IMG/VR virus record: IMGVR_UViG_3300049825_000343
Coordinates: 1-33,166 of that record
Source: a virus
Strand: one strand, 5' to 3'
DNA length: 33,166 bases
Position numbers and translations under genes: made by a program. Within the stretch, counting starts at the first letter, position 1; each line of letters opens with the position of its first letter. Shown here piece by piece: positions 23,417 through 29,617 of the stretch. Under the pieces are notes generated by a model. That model saw only the letters and a list, made by a program, of their open reading frames with translations. It was not told the origin of the DNA and made no database searches.

Positions 23417-23749
23417 ATGGGGAGAAACGATGGATCTGAACTCGTCAAGAAGGTGCTGGCCGAACTGGCCCGCGTCGGTGCGGCCATGATGGCGCTGTTC
23501 ACCGCCCTGTGGTTCTTCGCAGCGCCCGCCGCGCAGCAGTTCGTGGTGCAGGTGATCGAGGGGCAGCACCTCGCCGCGCAGCGCGACGTGAGCGAGCTGC
23601 AGAACGACGTGAGCGAAATGAGGAAAGATCAGCTCGGGCTCGACAAGAAGCTGGAGCACTTGAACGCCCAAGTCGATTCCATCGAGCAGCTGGCGCGCGA
23701 ACAGCGGGCGCTGGCCAACACCATCCTGCTCGAATTGAAGAAGCCCTGA
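23417..23749 (+). CDS. Membrane-anchored coiled-coil protein
   Basis: A 110-residue protein with one likely membrane segment (VGAAMMALFTALWFFAAPAA, residues ~20-40) followed by a long coiled coil (LAAQRDVSELQNDVSEMRKD onward). ATG 23417 has GGGAG 8 bases upstream; an ATG at 23402 in the TGATG overlap would add five residues. At the head of the lysis region it could be a holin accessory or spanin-like component, but no spanin signature is visible and the role is unproven. Confidence 0.75.
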   Translation: MGRNDGSELVKKVLAELARVGAAMMALFTALWFFAAPAAQQFVVQVIEGQHLAAQRDVSELQNDVSEMRKDQLGLDKKLEHLNAQVDSIEQLAREQRALANTILLELKKP

Positions 23750-23762
23750 GCGGAGCCATCCT

Positions 23763-24095
23763 ATGTCCCGTGGACTTATCGCGACCGCCATCCTGGTGGC
23801 GCTTGCGCTGGCGTGCCTGACGGTAATAGCGCTGCTACTGCCGGTGCCGGCCAACGCACATTCCTGGTATCCCACGTCGTGCTGCTCTGGCATCGACTGC
23901 GAGCCGATCGACAGCGACTTTGTGGTTGAGCGCTGGGACGGATGGCATATCGACTATTGCTCCGTCACCCGCCCCGGCCTGTGCATTTCGGGCTTTGTCA
24001 AGCGCGGCACCGAAAAGGTGAGCCAGGACGGCGGCTATCACGCCTGCTTCAACGCATCGCGCATCATCTGCTTTTTCGTGCCGGTGAACGCCTAG
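23763..24095 (+). CDS. Exported cysteine-rich protein
   Basis: A 110-residue protein with an N-terminal signal sequence (TAILVALALACLTVIALLLP, then ANAHS as a likely cleavage site near residue 32). The mature part has seven cysteines: HSWYPTSCCSGIDCEPID, then WHIDYCSV, GLCIS, HACFN and IICFF. This HSWYP-CC pattern recurs in exported proteins of alphaproteobacteria and their phages. The role is unknown; disulfide-stabilised action in the periplasm during lysis or exclusion is possible. GGAG precedes the ATG. Confidence 0.8.
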   Translation: MSRGLIATAILVALALACLTVIALLLPVPANAHSWYPTSCCSGIDCEPIDSDFVVERWDGWHIDYCSVTRPGLCISGFVKRGTEKVSQDGGYHACFNASRIICFFVPVNA

Positions 24096-24104
24096 GCGGC
24101 GGCC

Positions 24105-24482
24105 ATGCAACAGCAGTCGGTCTATGACGAATTGGCTTTCCTGCGCGACCGGGTGGCCGCACTCGAATACGAGATTGCGCGCCGGGACCGGGATGCCATT
24201 TCCGACATTGCCGCCATCATGTCGGCCACCGGCCTGGCGGTCGGGCTGGCACGGATGCTCAAGGCACTGGCCACCGGGCAAGTGATGAGCCGCGACCGCC
24301 TGGCGGTGCTGTGCTGCCACAGCGAGAACGGCGATATCCGGCTGGTTGACAGCCAGATCAAGCGGCTGCGCCAGCAACTTCCCTCCGGCGTTCACATCAA
24401 GAGCCTGTACGGCATCGGCTACTGCATTGCTCAAGACGACCTCGATCATGCGCGCAAATTCATGAAAGGCGAGAAGTCATGA
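24105..24482 (+). CDS. OmpR/PhoB-type winged-helix protein with N-terminal coiled coil
   Basis: A 125-residue protein. Residues 1-~30 form a likely short coiled coil (YDELAFLRDRVAALEYEIAR). Residues ~40-108 match the C-terminal DNA-binding domain of OmpR/PhoB response regulators: a helix ending LATGQVMSRDRLAVL, the recognition-helix region RLVDSQIKRLRQQLP, and the wing VHIKSLYGIGYCI, compare the usual VDVHISRLRKKL and VRGVGYRL. No receiver domain is present, so control would not be by phosphorylation of this protein. It may regulate lysis or late genes; unproven. Its stop overlaps the next start. Confidence 0.82.
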   Translation: MQQQSVYDELAFLRDRVAALEYEIARRDRDAISDIAAIMSATGLAVGLARMLKALATGQVMSRDRLAVLCCHSENGDIRLVDSQIKRLRQQLPSGVHIKSLYGIGYCIAQDDLDHARKFMKGEKS

Positions 24483-24622
24483 CACTCCCCGCTGCCTATG
24501 CGTGGCTCGGAAATGAGCCGGGCCCACGCATGATCATCGAGGCCCGCAGGCTGCACGGCCTGCGCGAGACCATGGAAAAAATTCTGATGGGCAACAGCAG
24601 CAAGCCGGTGCGGCGAAAATGA
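24479..24622 (+). CDS. Short protein resembling the N-terminus of a phage cell-wall hydrolase
   Basis: A 47-residue protein starting in an ATGA overlap at 24479-24482 and ending in an ATGA overlap (24619-24622) with a possible start of the lysozyme frame. The start MTLPAAYAWLGNEPGPRMI resembles, from memory, the N-terminal segment of TIGR02594-type phage peptidoglycan hydrolases, but the catalytic part is missing; instead it ends in a basic tail (SSKPVRRK). It is either a relic or a small protein that kept this module. Both couplings suggest it is translated. Confidence 0.65.
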   Translation: MTLPAAYAWLGNEPGPRMIIEARRLHGLRETMEKILMGNSSKPVRRK

Positions 24623-24648
24623 TCAGAAACAGCGAGGGCCACGACGTC

Positions 24649-25269
24649 ATGAAAATCAATCGCGCCGGATTTGACCTGATCAAGCGATTTGAGGGCTGCA
24701 AACTGAAGGCCTATCAGGACGTGGCCGGCGTGTGGACGATCGGCTACGGCCACACGGCGGCGGCGGGCGGCCCTTCGCCCATGAGAGGCATGAAGATCAG
24801 CCAGATAGAGGCGGATTACATTCTTGAGGGCGACCTCATGAAGTTCGAGGCCGCCGTTTCCAGGGCGCTCACCCGCCCCGCCAATGAAAACCAGTTCGCC
24901 GCCATGGTGAGCCTGTGTTTCAACATCGGCGATGGCGCGTTTGCCAAGTCCAGCGTGTTCAAGTTCTTCAATGCAGGGGAAATGGCCAAGGCGGCGAACA
25001 GCTTTTTGCTGTGGAACAGGGCGGGCGGCATGGTGGTACCCGGACTGGTCAAGCGCCGGGCGGCTGAAATGGCCCTGTTCCTTGCTCCTGTAAAGGCCAA
25101 GGAGGCCCCTTCCCCGGTTCCGCCGCCATCTTCACCCCCCAGCCAGGAAACGCCGCCCACGGCTCCCGTTTCGCCCTCCAGAAGATCCCTGACGCTTGGC
25201 CAGGCGGCGGCCGGGCTGGTCGCCGCCATTGTGGCGGCGATTGCCTATCTGCTGTCGAAAGGAAGCTGA
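24649..25269 (+). CDS. Endolysin, GH24 lysozyme with C-terminal membrane anchor
   Basis: Muramidase that cuts the glycan strands of peptidoglycan at lysis. The T4-type catalytic triad is visible: Glu15 in RFEGC, Asp24 in YQDVAG and Thr30 in WTIGYGHT. The enzyme covers residues 1-~150. A Pro/Ser-rich linker follows (PSPVPPPSSPPSQETPPTAP), then a hydrophobic C-terminal segment (AAAGLVAAIVAAIAYLL, ~183-203), an unusual tail anchor. ATG 24649 fits the family start and has GAGGG 10 bases upstream; an in-frame ATG at 24619 overlaps the previous stop and would add ten residues. Confidence 0.9.
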   Translation: MKINRAGFDLIKRFEGCKLKAYQDVAGVWTIGYGHTAAAGGPSPMRGMKISQIEADYILEGDLMKFEAAVSRALTRPANENQFAAMVSLCFNIGDGAFAKSSVFKFFNAGEMAKAANSFLLWNRAGGMVVPGLVKRRAAEMALFLAPVKAKEAPSPVPPPSSPPSQETPPTAPVSPSRRSLTLGQAAAGLVAAIVAAIAYLLSKGS

Positions 25270-25271
25270 CC

Positions 25272-25541
25272 ATGTGGATTGTCCTGCCTCTCGTCATTCT
25301 GGCCATTCTGGCCATTCTGTTCCTGCCCCGGCTCAAGGGCTGGCGGACGCAGTTCTTCGGCGCCGCGTCTGTCGTTGTGTCCGCCGCAATGCCCCTGCTG
25401 GCGGAAATCACCGGGTATCTGAAAGACCTGGACTGGCGGGAATACGTCGGCATGGCATATGCACCCTACGCGGTTGCCGGCATGGCGGTGGTGTTCATGG
25501 TGCTGCGCTATGTCACCACTGGCCCGGTGGGGCAGAAGTAA
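25272..25541 (+). CDS. Putative holin, small membrane protein
   Basis: An 89-residue protein with two to three hydrophobic segments: MWIVLPLVILAILAILFLP (1-19), FFGAASVVVSAAMPLLAEIT (~28-47) and YAPYAVAGMAVVFMVLRYV (~63-81), between the endolysin and a second holin-like gene. This position and topology suggest a holin or antiholin that controls pore formation. No named family is certain. Its stop overlaps the next start (TAATG at 25539-25543). Confidence 0.72.
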   Translation: MWIVLPLVILAILAILFLPRLKGWRTQFFGAASVVVSAAMPLLAEITGYLKDLDWREYVGMAYAPYAVAGMAVVFMVLRYVTTGPVGQK

Positions 25542-25936
25542 TGTTCGCCGCCATCCTGTCATGGCTGTTGGGCGGTGGCGTGGCCGCCATCGGCAAGCAG
25601 CTCAACGCCGCCTATCAGGCCAGGCTCAAGGCGCAGAATGAGCATGAGCGGGTGGAGGCCGAACGCCTGATCGCCAGCCTCGAGGCTGACCTTGCCTTCA
25701 AGAAGGAACAGGCGGCCATCGTGCGGGCGCAGCTGGGGCACCCGGTCGCCTGGATGCCGCGCTTCATCATCGAGATGTTCACGGCGCTTTATTTCGCGGT
25801 GTGGGTCATTGACCTGATCTGGCAGCTGCCGGGCGATATGGCGAACCCGCCGGACAATGTGGTTCAGATCATGTCTATTGCGGTGGGCGGCATGTTTGCA
25901 CTTGGAACTGCAACGGCTTGGACTGGAAGGAAGTAA
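25541..25936 (+). CDS. Holin, 3TM GTA-type
   Basis: A 131-residue protein resembling the GTA_holin_3TM family: N-terminal hydrophobic segment (FAAILSWLLGGGVAAIGKQL), a charged helix (LKAQNEHERVEAERLIASLE), then two more membrane segments (FIIEMFTALYFAVWVIDLIW and VVQIMSIAVGGMFALGTATA). It would make the membrane lesion that releases or activates the endolysin. The ATG at 25541 overlaps the preceding stop; an open frame extends upstream but only through other genes. It is the last gene of the late operon. Confidence 0.85.
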   Translation: MFAAILSWLLGGGVAAIGKQLNAAYQARLKAQNEHERVEAERLIASLEADLAFKKEQAAIVRAQLGHPVAWMPRFIIEMFTALYFAVWVIDLIWQLPGDMANPPDNVVQIMSIAVGGMFALGTATAWTGRK

Positions 25937-26125
25937 TTCCGGCACAAGCCGGATGCGCGCCAGCCGCTCGCTGGTTTTCTTCATGGAGTTGCCCGCAAAC
26001 AACGTCACACCTGCGTTTTGCCGCCGTCGCCCCGTCAGCGCCGCAAGCTCCGACTGCTTCAAACCAGCCATGACGCGAGCCGCTGCAAGATGGCGCCCGC
26101 TGGCAAATAGCGATTTGGAGGTCAT
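25559..26125 (-). CDS. XRE-like helix-turn-helix frame, 3' end uncertain
   Basis: The start is coupled to the upstream minus-strand gene (ATGA at 26122-26125). The first ~35 residues look like an XRE-type DNA-binding domain: LAAARVMAGLKQSELAALTG, with the QSELAALTG helix typical of phage regulators. After that the sequence (RRRQNAGVTLFAGNSMKKTS) fits the family poorly. The frame stays open to 25559, opposite the whole holin gene for 378 bases. The real product is probably short and its 3' part replaced or frameshifted, or this is a decayed gene. As the last gene of the early operon it could have been a regulator. Confidence 0.4.
   Translation of the reverse strand: MTSKSLFASGRHLAAARVMAGLKQSELAALTGRRRQNAGVTLFAGNSMKKTSERLARIRLVPELLPSSPSRCSSKCKHAAHRNRHDLNHIVRRVRHIARQLPDQVNDPHREIKRREHLDDEARHPGDRVPQLRPHDGRLFLLEGKVSLEAGDQAFGLHPLMLILRLEPGLIGGVELLADGGHATAQQP
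25938..25953. terminator. Short hairpin at the convergence point
   Basis: TCCGGC (25938-25943) pairs with GCCGGA (25948-25953) across ACAA, starting two bases after the last late-gene stop at 25936. There is no T tract on either strand, so a bidirectional terminator between the two converging operons is only suggested by position. Confidence 0.35.
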
Positions 26126-26403
26126 AGGTCGGTTAACTCCTGTTGGATTTCGCTCGGCAAAGATGCAGGTCCGGACTGGGCAGCAACATCGGCGAACTTG
26201 CCGGTCTGCTTTGCGCCATGTTTAGGCTTGGCGATCTGGGCCGCCACCCAAGCCCACCGTCCTTCGTTCAACTGCCGACACCGAAGGTTGGGGCTCACGC
26301 GAACCGCCGTCTGGGTGATAACGCGGCGCATGTCGCGAGCCTGTTGCTCTATGCTGTTGCCCGCGGTGAGGGGGAACATGAGGTGGGCTGCGATGGGGCT
26401 CAT
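26122..26403 (-). CDS. Hypothetical early-region protein
   Basis: A 93-residue protein if the ATG at 26403 is used (MSPIAAHLMFPLTAGNSIEQ). The central part, VITQTAVRVSPNLRCRQLNE then GRWAWVAAQIAKPKHGAKQT, looks like a genuine soluble protein, but I do not recognise a family. The frame is open to an ATG at 26496; the extra 31 codons fall mostly in a long inverted repeat, so the shorter form is preferred. Neither start has a clear ribosome binding site. Its stop overlaps the HTH start by four bases. Confidence 0.6.
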   Translation of the reverse strand: MSPIAAHLMFPLTAGNSIEQQARDMRRVITQTAVRVSPNLRCRQLNEGRWAWVAAQIAKPKHGAKQTGKFADVAAQSGPASLPSEIQQELTDL

Positions 26404-26426
26404 AGTCGTCAGTCGGGCCACGGACA

Positions 26427-26509
26427 ACGGACGACACGGACGACTTTCCTTCCTAGTTCCAACTTTGTAGGGAGTAGGCTCATATGGGAAAGTCATCCGT
26501 GTCGTCCGT
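26427..26509. repeat. Long inverted repeat beside the vapE-like gene
   Basis: The arm at 26427-26449 (ACGGACGACACGGACGACTT plus TCC) is the reverse complement of 26487-26509 with 22 of 23 bases matching. The spacer is 37 bases. The arms themselves contain short direct repeats of the type GGACGAC and CATCCGT, which continue a few bases on both sides. It lies between the end of the vapE-like gene and the preferred start of the next gene. It could be a terminator or attenuator, a protein-binding site, or a replication origin element next to a replication-type gene. Confidence 0.75.
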
Positions 26510-27711
26510 CATCCGTAGATTCCTCCGGGCTTCCAGGCGATGTTGCCGCGCCCATCCTTACGCTGGCGGACCCAACCGCGTCGCTGAAGAACAGCTGTTA
26601 TGCGGTTTTGCTCGGTTCGGCCGATGCGTTCGGTCTTAATGTCGAGCGCGTCCCTGGCGATGCTTCCCACCAGCACGCTGTCGTGCGTGGCCAGGTAGTT
26701 GCCGATGGCCTCCTCCCAGACATCTGCGTCGAAGCGCGCGTCCTGTTCGCGGAGAATATGTTTGTGCTCGAATTGGGGATCAGGCCACCAGGGTATGCCA
26801 CCGTCGTAGACGCGCTTGGCTTCAGCGAACAACTGGTCCCTATCGGCAGCCAGGGCGCCGGCGTCGATCCTGCCGACTTTCACCGGCCAGAACCGGCGTC
26901 CGCCCGTTTCATCCCGCAAGTAGGCGGACTTGTTGGTGGTGCCGATGAAGCAGCATTGCCGAGGCTGGATCACCTCCAGGCGGCCATAGGGGGGTCGGTA
27001 GCGCTCGACCTGGCGGGTAAAAAATGCCTTGAGGACCGCCGCCTCGGCCCTGCGCAGGGCAGACAGTTCGGCGACTTCGACAAGCCATTTCCCCCGAAGG
27101 TGCTGTGAGACGTCTTTACCACTGGTGACGTCCGGCAAGGCATCGGAGTAGTAGTCGCCGCCGATAATCGCGCAGGCCGAGGACTTTCCGCAGCCCTGCG
27201 GCCCCTCGAAAACCGGCATGTAGTCGACCTTGCACCCGGGTTGGATGATGCGCGCGCACATTGCTATCATGAACATGCGGCCGATACCCTGCACATAGGG
27301 CGAAGGTTCAGCCCCGAGATATGTCTCGAGCCAATGAGTGAGCCGCGGCGTCTCGTCCCACACCAGACCTTCAAGGTAGTCGCGCACCGGATGAAATGAT
27401 AGTTCGCGGGCTCTCATGTCGACGGCTTGATGCACGACGTCCCGGCTGATACGGCAGAGGCCCGCATGCTGCAGGTAGGTCTGGACAATGCTGACGTCGT
27501 TGTCGGTGACCGGCTTGCGAAAGGAATGCGGCTGCCCCGGCAGCGGAAACATCAGCATTGCGGCTTCCTGCATCTCATCAAAGGCGAAACAGGTCGACAG
27601 CGGGGGTTCGGAACGAAGGGCAATCAAGGATGTCAAGGTCCGCTTGCCGCAGCCCAGAGCGGCGGCAGCTTCGCCCATGCCGAGCGGGGGGGTGATTGCG
27701 GTTGTGCCCAT
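26509..27711 (-). CDS. VapE/VirE-family P-loop protein
   Basis: A 400-residue protein resembling the virulence-associated E family, a superfamily 3 helicase-like ATPase found in phages and satellite elements, probably for DNA replication. A Walker A motif FEGPQGCGKSS lies near residues 168-176, a Walker B-like KWLVEVAELSAL follows ~50 residues later, then the family signature CFIGTTNKSAYLRDETGGRR. The C-terminal ~60 residues look like a winged helix (NRITAVLQRRGWVRQRKDGR). No primase domain precedes it. The ATG at 27711 is supported by AGGAGG upstream and the TGATG overlap with the previous gene; the frame upstream of it is overlap with that gene. Confidence 0.88.
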   Translation of the reverse strand: MGTTAITPPLGMGEAAAALGCGKRTLTSLIALRSEPPLSTCFAFDEMQEAAMLMFPLPGQPHSFRKPVTDNDVSIVQTYLQHAGLCRISRDVVHQAVDMRARELSFHPVRDYLEGLVWDETPRLTHWLETYLGAEPSPYVQGIGRMFMIAMCARIIQPGCKVDYMPVFEGPQGCGKSSACAIIGGDYYSDALPDVTSGKDVSQHLRGKWLVEVAELSALRRAEAAVLKAFFTRQVERYRPPYGRLEVIQPRQCCFIGTTNKSAYLRDETGGRRFWPVKVGRIDAGALAADRDQLFAEAKRVYDGGIPWWPDPQFEHKHILREQDARFDADVWEEAIGNYLATHDSVLVGSIARDALDIKTERIGRTEQNRITAVLQRRGWVRQRKDGRGNIAWKPGGIYG

Positions 27712-27890
27712 CACTTCACCCTCCTGACGGCGTAGCGGCTGGTGACGACGCGGTGGCCGTCCGCGAACTCGACCAGCGCGCTGTTGAGCTTGCCGGTGCA
27801 GATCACCCGGCAGGGATGACCCTTGCGCTCGGGCAGCCAGCAGCGCCAGTGCCAGATGTGGGTCATGAACCAATCGGGTCCAGAAGCCAT
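27711..27890 (-). CDS. Small Trp/Cys-rich phage protein
   Basis: A 59-residue protein: MASGPDWFMTHIWHWRCWLP, then ERKGHPCRVICTGKLNSALV and EFADGHRVVTSRYAVRRVK. The compact beta-rich ending and the conserved-looking WHWRCWLPERKG segment are like small proteins that precede replication genes in alphaproteobacterial phages. The function is unknown; nucleic acid binding is possible. It overlaps the previous gene by 28 bases and the vapE-like start by one base (TGATG). Confidence 0.75.
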   Translation of the reverse strand: MASGPDWFMTHIWHWRCWLPERKGHPCRVICTGKLNSALVEFADGHRVVTSRYAVRRVK

Positions 27891-28105
27891 TTCACGCTCT
27901 CATCAATGCTCTTCTCGAAGCGGTCGAACTCGTCAAGCAGTGGCGCTAGATTGGATTCGACGGAGTTGTCGATCTCGTCCCATGGCATCGCCAATTTCTC
28001 CAAGATGATTCTGGCAGCCTTAAGGGAACGCCTGGTGCGGGAGGCCAATGTCTTTGGGCTTATACCCAGAGCCTTTGCGCGTGACTGAAACAAATCTTCA
28101 CTCAT
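27863..28105 (-). CDS. Hypothetical small helical protein
   Basis: An 80-residue, mostly helical protein. It begins MSEDLFQSRAKALGISPKTL and then has basic residues (ASRTRRSLKAARIILEKLAM), followed by an acidic helix (PLLDEFDRFEKSIDESVKWL). The basic-acidic arrangement could mean DNA or protein binding, but no family is recognised. GAGGG precedes the ATG, which overlaps the upstream stop (ATGA at 28102-28105). Confidence 0.72.
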   Translation of the reverse strand: MSEDLFQSRAKALGISPKTLASRTRRSLKAARIILEKLAMPWDEIDNSVESNLAPLLDEFDRFEKSIDESVKWLLDPIGS

Positions 28106-28416
28106 GCGGAACCCTCGGTGCGGATATTGCGGCGGGCGTAATCGGTGATGAAGCGCTGCAGTTCGTCATTGATCTGGTCGAGCCGCCGCATGTCGGCCTC
28201 GGTTGGTTCTTCGCCAGGATCGAGGGTTCGCATGATGGTGGCATAGAGATGCCGGGCGCCAAAGAAGAAGGCGTTGCGCATTTCATCGATCTGAATGGCC
28301 GGAGCTGAAGCCGGGATGGCCGCGGCGCGCAAGGATTGAAAGCCCGCTTCGATCAGCAGCCCCTTGGCAATCAGGACTTTTGAAACCGCATCGATCATCG
28401 CATCGTGATTGTTCAT
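28102..28416 (-). CDS. Hypothetical early-region protein
   Basis: A 104-residue helical protein beginning MNNHDAMIDAVSKVLIAKGL, with IQIDEMRNAFFFGARHLYAT in the middle and an acidic stretch LDPGEEPTEADMRRLDQIND near the end. It is typical of small conserved phage early proteins; no family is recognised. The ATG at 28416 has AGGTGAGG directly upstream and overlaps the preceding stop by four bases; an in-frame ATG 33 bases upstream lies inside the DUF5131 gene. Confidence 0.75.
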   Translation of the reverse strand: MNNHDAMIDAVSKVLIAKGLLIEAGFQSLRAAAIPASAPAIQIDEMRNAFFFGARHLYATIMRTLDPGEEPTEADMRRLDQINDELQRFITDYARRNIRTEGSA

Positions 28417-29378
28417 CGCCTCACCTGCGGAAACTGCTTTGTGTCCCACAACTCATCGCTGGCGCGGCCTCGCAAGCCGGACTGCGCGCCGCTGTCCTGC
28501 TTGAAGAAGAACGCCGTTCCCGACGACTGGCACTGCTGGCGGATCGCCTCTGCCCACTCGATCTGCATAGGGCGGTGGCCAGAGCCAGATTCGCCGCCGC
28601 AGATGATCCAGTCGATTTTCGCGACGTGCTCGCAATTGATTCTGCAGGGTGTCTCCCATGGCGGGCACCGGTCGCAGGTGGGCCGCAGCGAAGATCCAAA
28701 ATCAATCGGCCCCAGCGCCGGTTCATAGCTTACGAACCGCACGGCGGCATGCGTGTCCAGCAGATCGGGAATGCGCTCGTCGGCGCGGGCCTGGTCTTCG
28801 CAGGACACGCCAAGCCAGACGTTCGTAAGGGGCCATAATGGGTCCTTGGCTCTATAAAGCCGACGATGCTCTGGCGAAACGTAGGGATGCAGATGCGCCT
28901 CGATTTCGTGTTGTGTCATCGGGAAAGTACCCGGCGGAAAGGCATGAGCGATAGACAACAATCGGTCTTCTGCCTTTCCACTGCAATACTCTCGCATCCG
29001 CTTCGCCCGCTTGGTCAGCACCTGAAACGTGTGCTGCGGGGCGAGCGCCATGACGGCGAACACTTGGTCGATCCATTCGTCGGGCGCGTCCTCGTGAAAC
29101 AGGTCTCCCATGGAATTGACGAATATGCGGCACGGCTTTTTCCAGCGCAGCGGCGCGGTGAGGATATGATCCGGCGCCAGTGCCAGCTTGCCGGTCCACA
29201 CCGCGTTGCCCTTCACCTTTCTGACCGTTCCGGCATAGTGTGAGGCGGGCTGCATCGCGACAATGCGCGCTGCCTGTTTCATGGCGTAGCAGTTGGTGCA
29301 GCCCGGCGAGACGATGGAGCAGCCGACAATCGGATTCCACGTGGCATCGGTCCATTCGATGTTCGATTTTCCGGCCAT
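28413..29378 (-). CDS. DUF5131 / phage Gp37-Gp68 family protein
   Basis: A 321-residue protein of the phage Gp37/Gp68 (DUF5131) family. The N-terminus KSNIEWTDATWNPIVGCSIV is the family signature, followed by SPGCTNCYA; Cys20, Cys27 and Cys30 form a C-x6-C-x2-C cluster suggestive of a radical SAM-like iron-sulfur site. Further conserved parts are RIFVNSMGDLFHEDAPDEWI, FQVLTKRAKRM, NVWLGVSCEDQ, RFVSYEPALGPIDFG and WIICGGESGSGHRPMQIEWA. The substrate is not established. The ATG at 29378 was chosen from the family start and the TGATG overlap; the frame continues upstream without function. Confidence 0.92.
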   Translation of the reverse strand: MAGKSNIEWTDATWNPIVGCSIVSPGCTNCYAMKQAARIVAMQPASHYAGTVRKVKGNAVWTGKLALAPDHILTAPLRWKKPCRIFVNSMGDLFHEDAPDEWIDQVFAVMALAPQHTFQVLTKRAKRMREYCSGKAEDRLLSIAHAFPPGTFPMTQHEIEAHLHPYVSPEHRRLYRAKDPLWPLTNVWLGVSCEDQARADERIPDLLDTHAAVRFVSYEPALGPIDFGSSLRPTCDRCPPWETPCRINCEHVAKIDWIICGGESGSGHRPMQIEWAEAIRQQCQSSGTAFFFKQDSGAQSGLRGRASDELWDTKQFPQVRR

Positions 29379-29617
29379 CACTGACACTCCGGTTTTATGT
29401 AGCTTTTGGTTCGCACACTCATGTACTGCGAGGATTGAGAGCATTCCGCGACAACTTCACTCCAGTCATTGTAGTCGGTGAACTGTGGGCCTGCCGGAAG
29501 TTCAGCCAGGCATTCCTTGAAGACTTCCCGCCGGAGGCACTGGTCAACTGCTTTGAAGTCCTCGCATCCCGAAAGGGTCAGCGCGCTGGCAAGGAAAAGT
29601 ATGCGTCGATTAATCAT
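29378..29617 (-). CDS. Small predicted lipoprotein
   Basis: A 79-residue protein with a lipoprotein signal: basic start MINRR, hydrophobic core ILFLASALT and lipobox LSGC at Cys18. The mature part contains further cysteines (VDQCLRREVFKEC, ECSQSSQ, KPEC). Phage lipoproteins can alter the cell surface, for example in superinfection exclusion, or act as Rz1-like outer-membrane spanins; it lies among early genes and not next to the endolysin, which favours a surface role. This is inferred. It is coupled to both neighbours. Confidence 0.78.
   Translation of the reverse strand: MINRRILFLASALTLSGCEDFKAVDQCLRREVFKECLAELPAGPQFTDYNDWSEVVAECSQSSQYMSVRTKSYIKPECQ

Noticed and set aside
23509-23820. Arginine-rich plus-strand frame overlapping the membrane coiled-coil gene
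   Set aside because: It is an out-of-frame shadow with Arg/Ala bias; the real frame has a membrane segment, a coiled coil and a ribosome binding site.
25938-25953. Hairpin at the convergence point as a strong bidirectional terminator
   Set aside because: Only six base pairs and no T tract on either strand; listed at low confidence instead.
26143-27108. A 321-codon plus-strand open frame opposite the vapE-like gene
   Set aside because: It has no domain resemblance, crosses the inverted repeat, and is the antisense of a clearly recognisable P-loop protein; long antisense frames are expected in GC-rich DNA.
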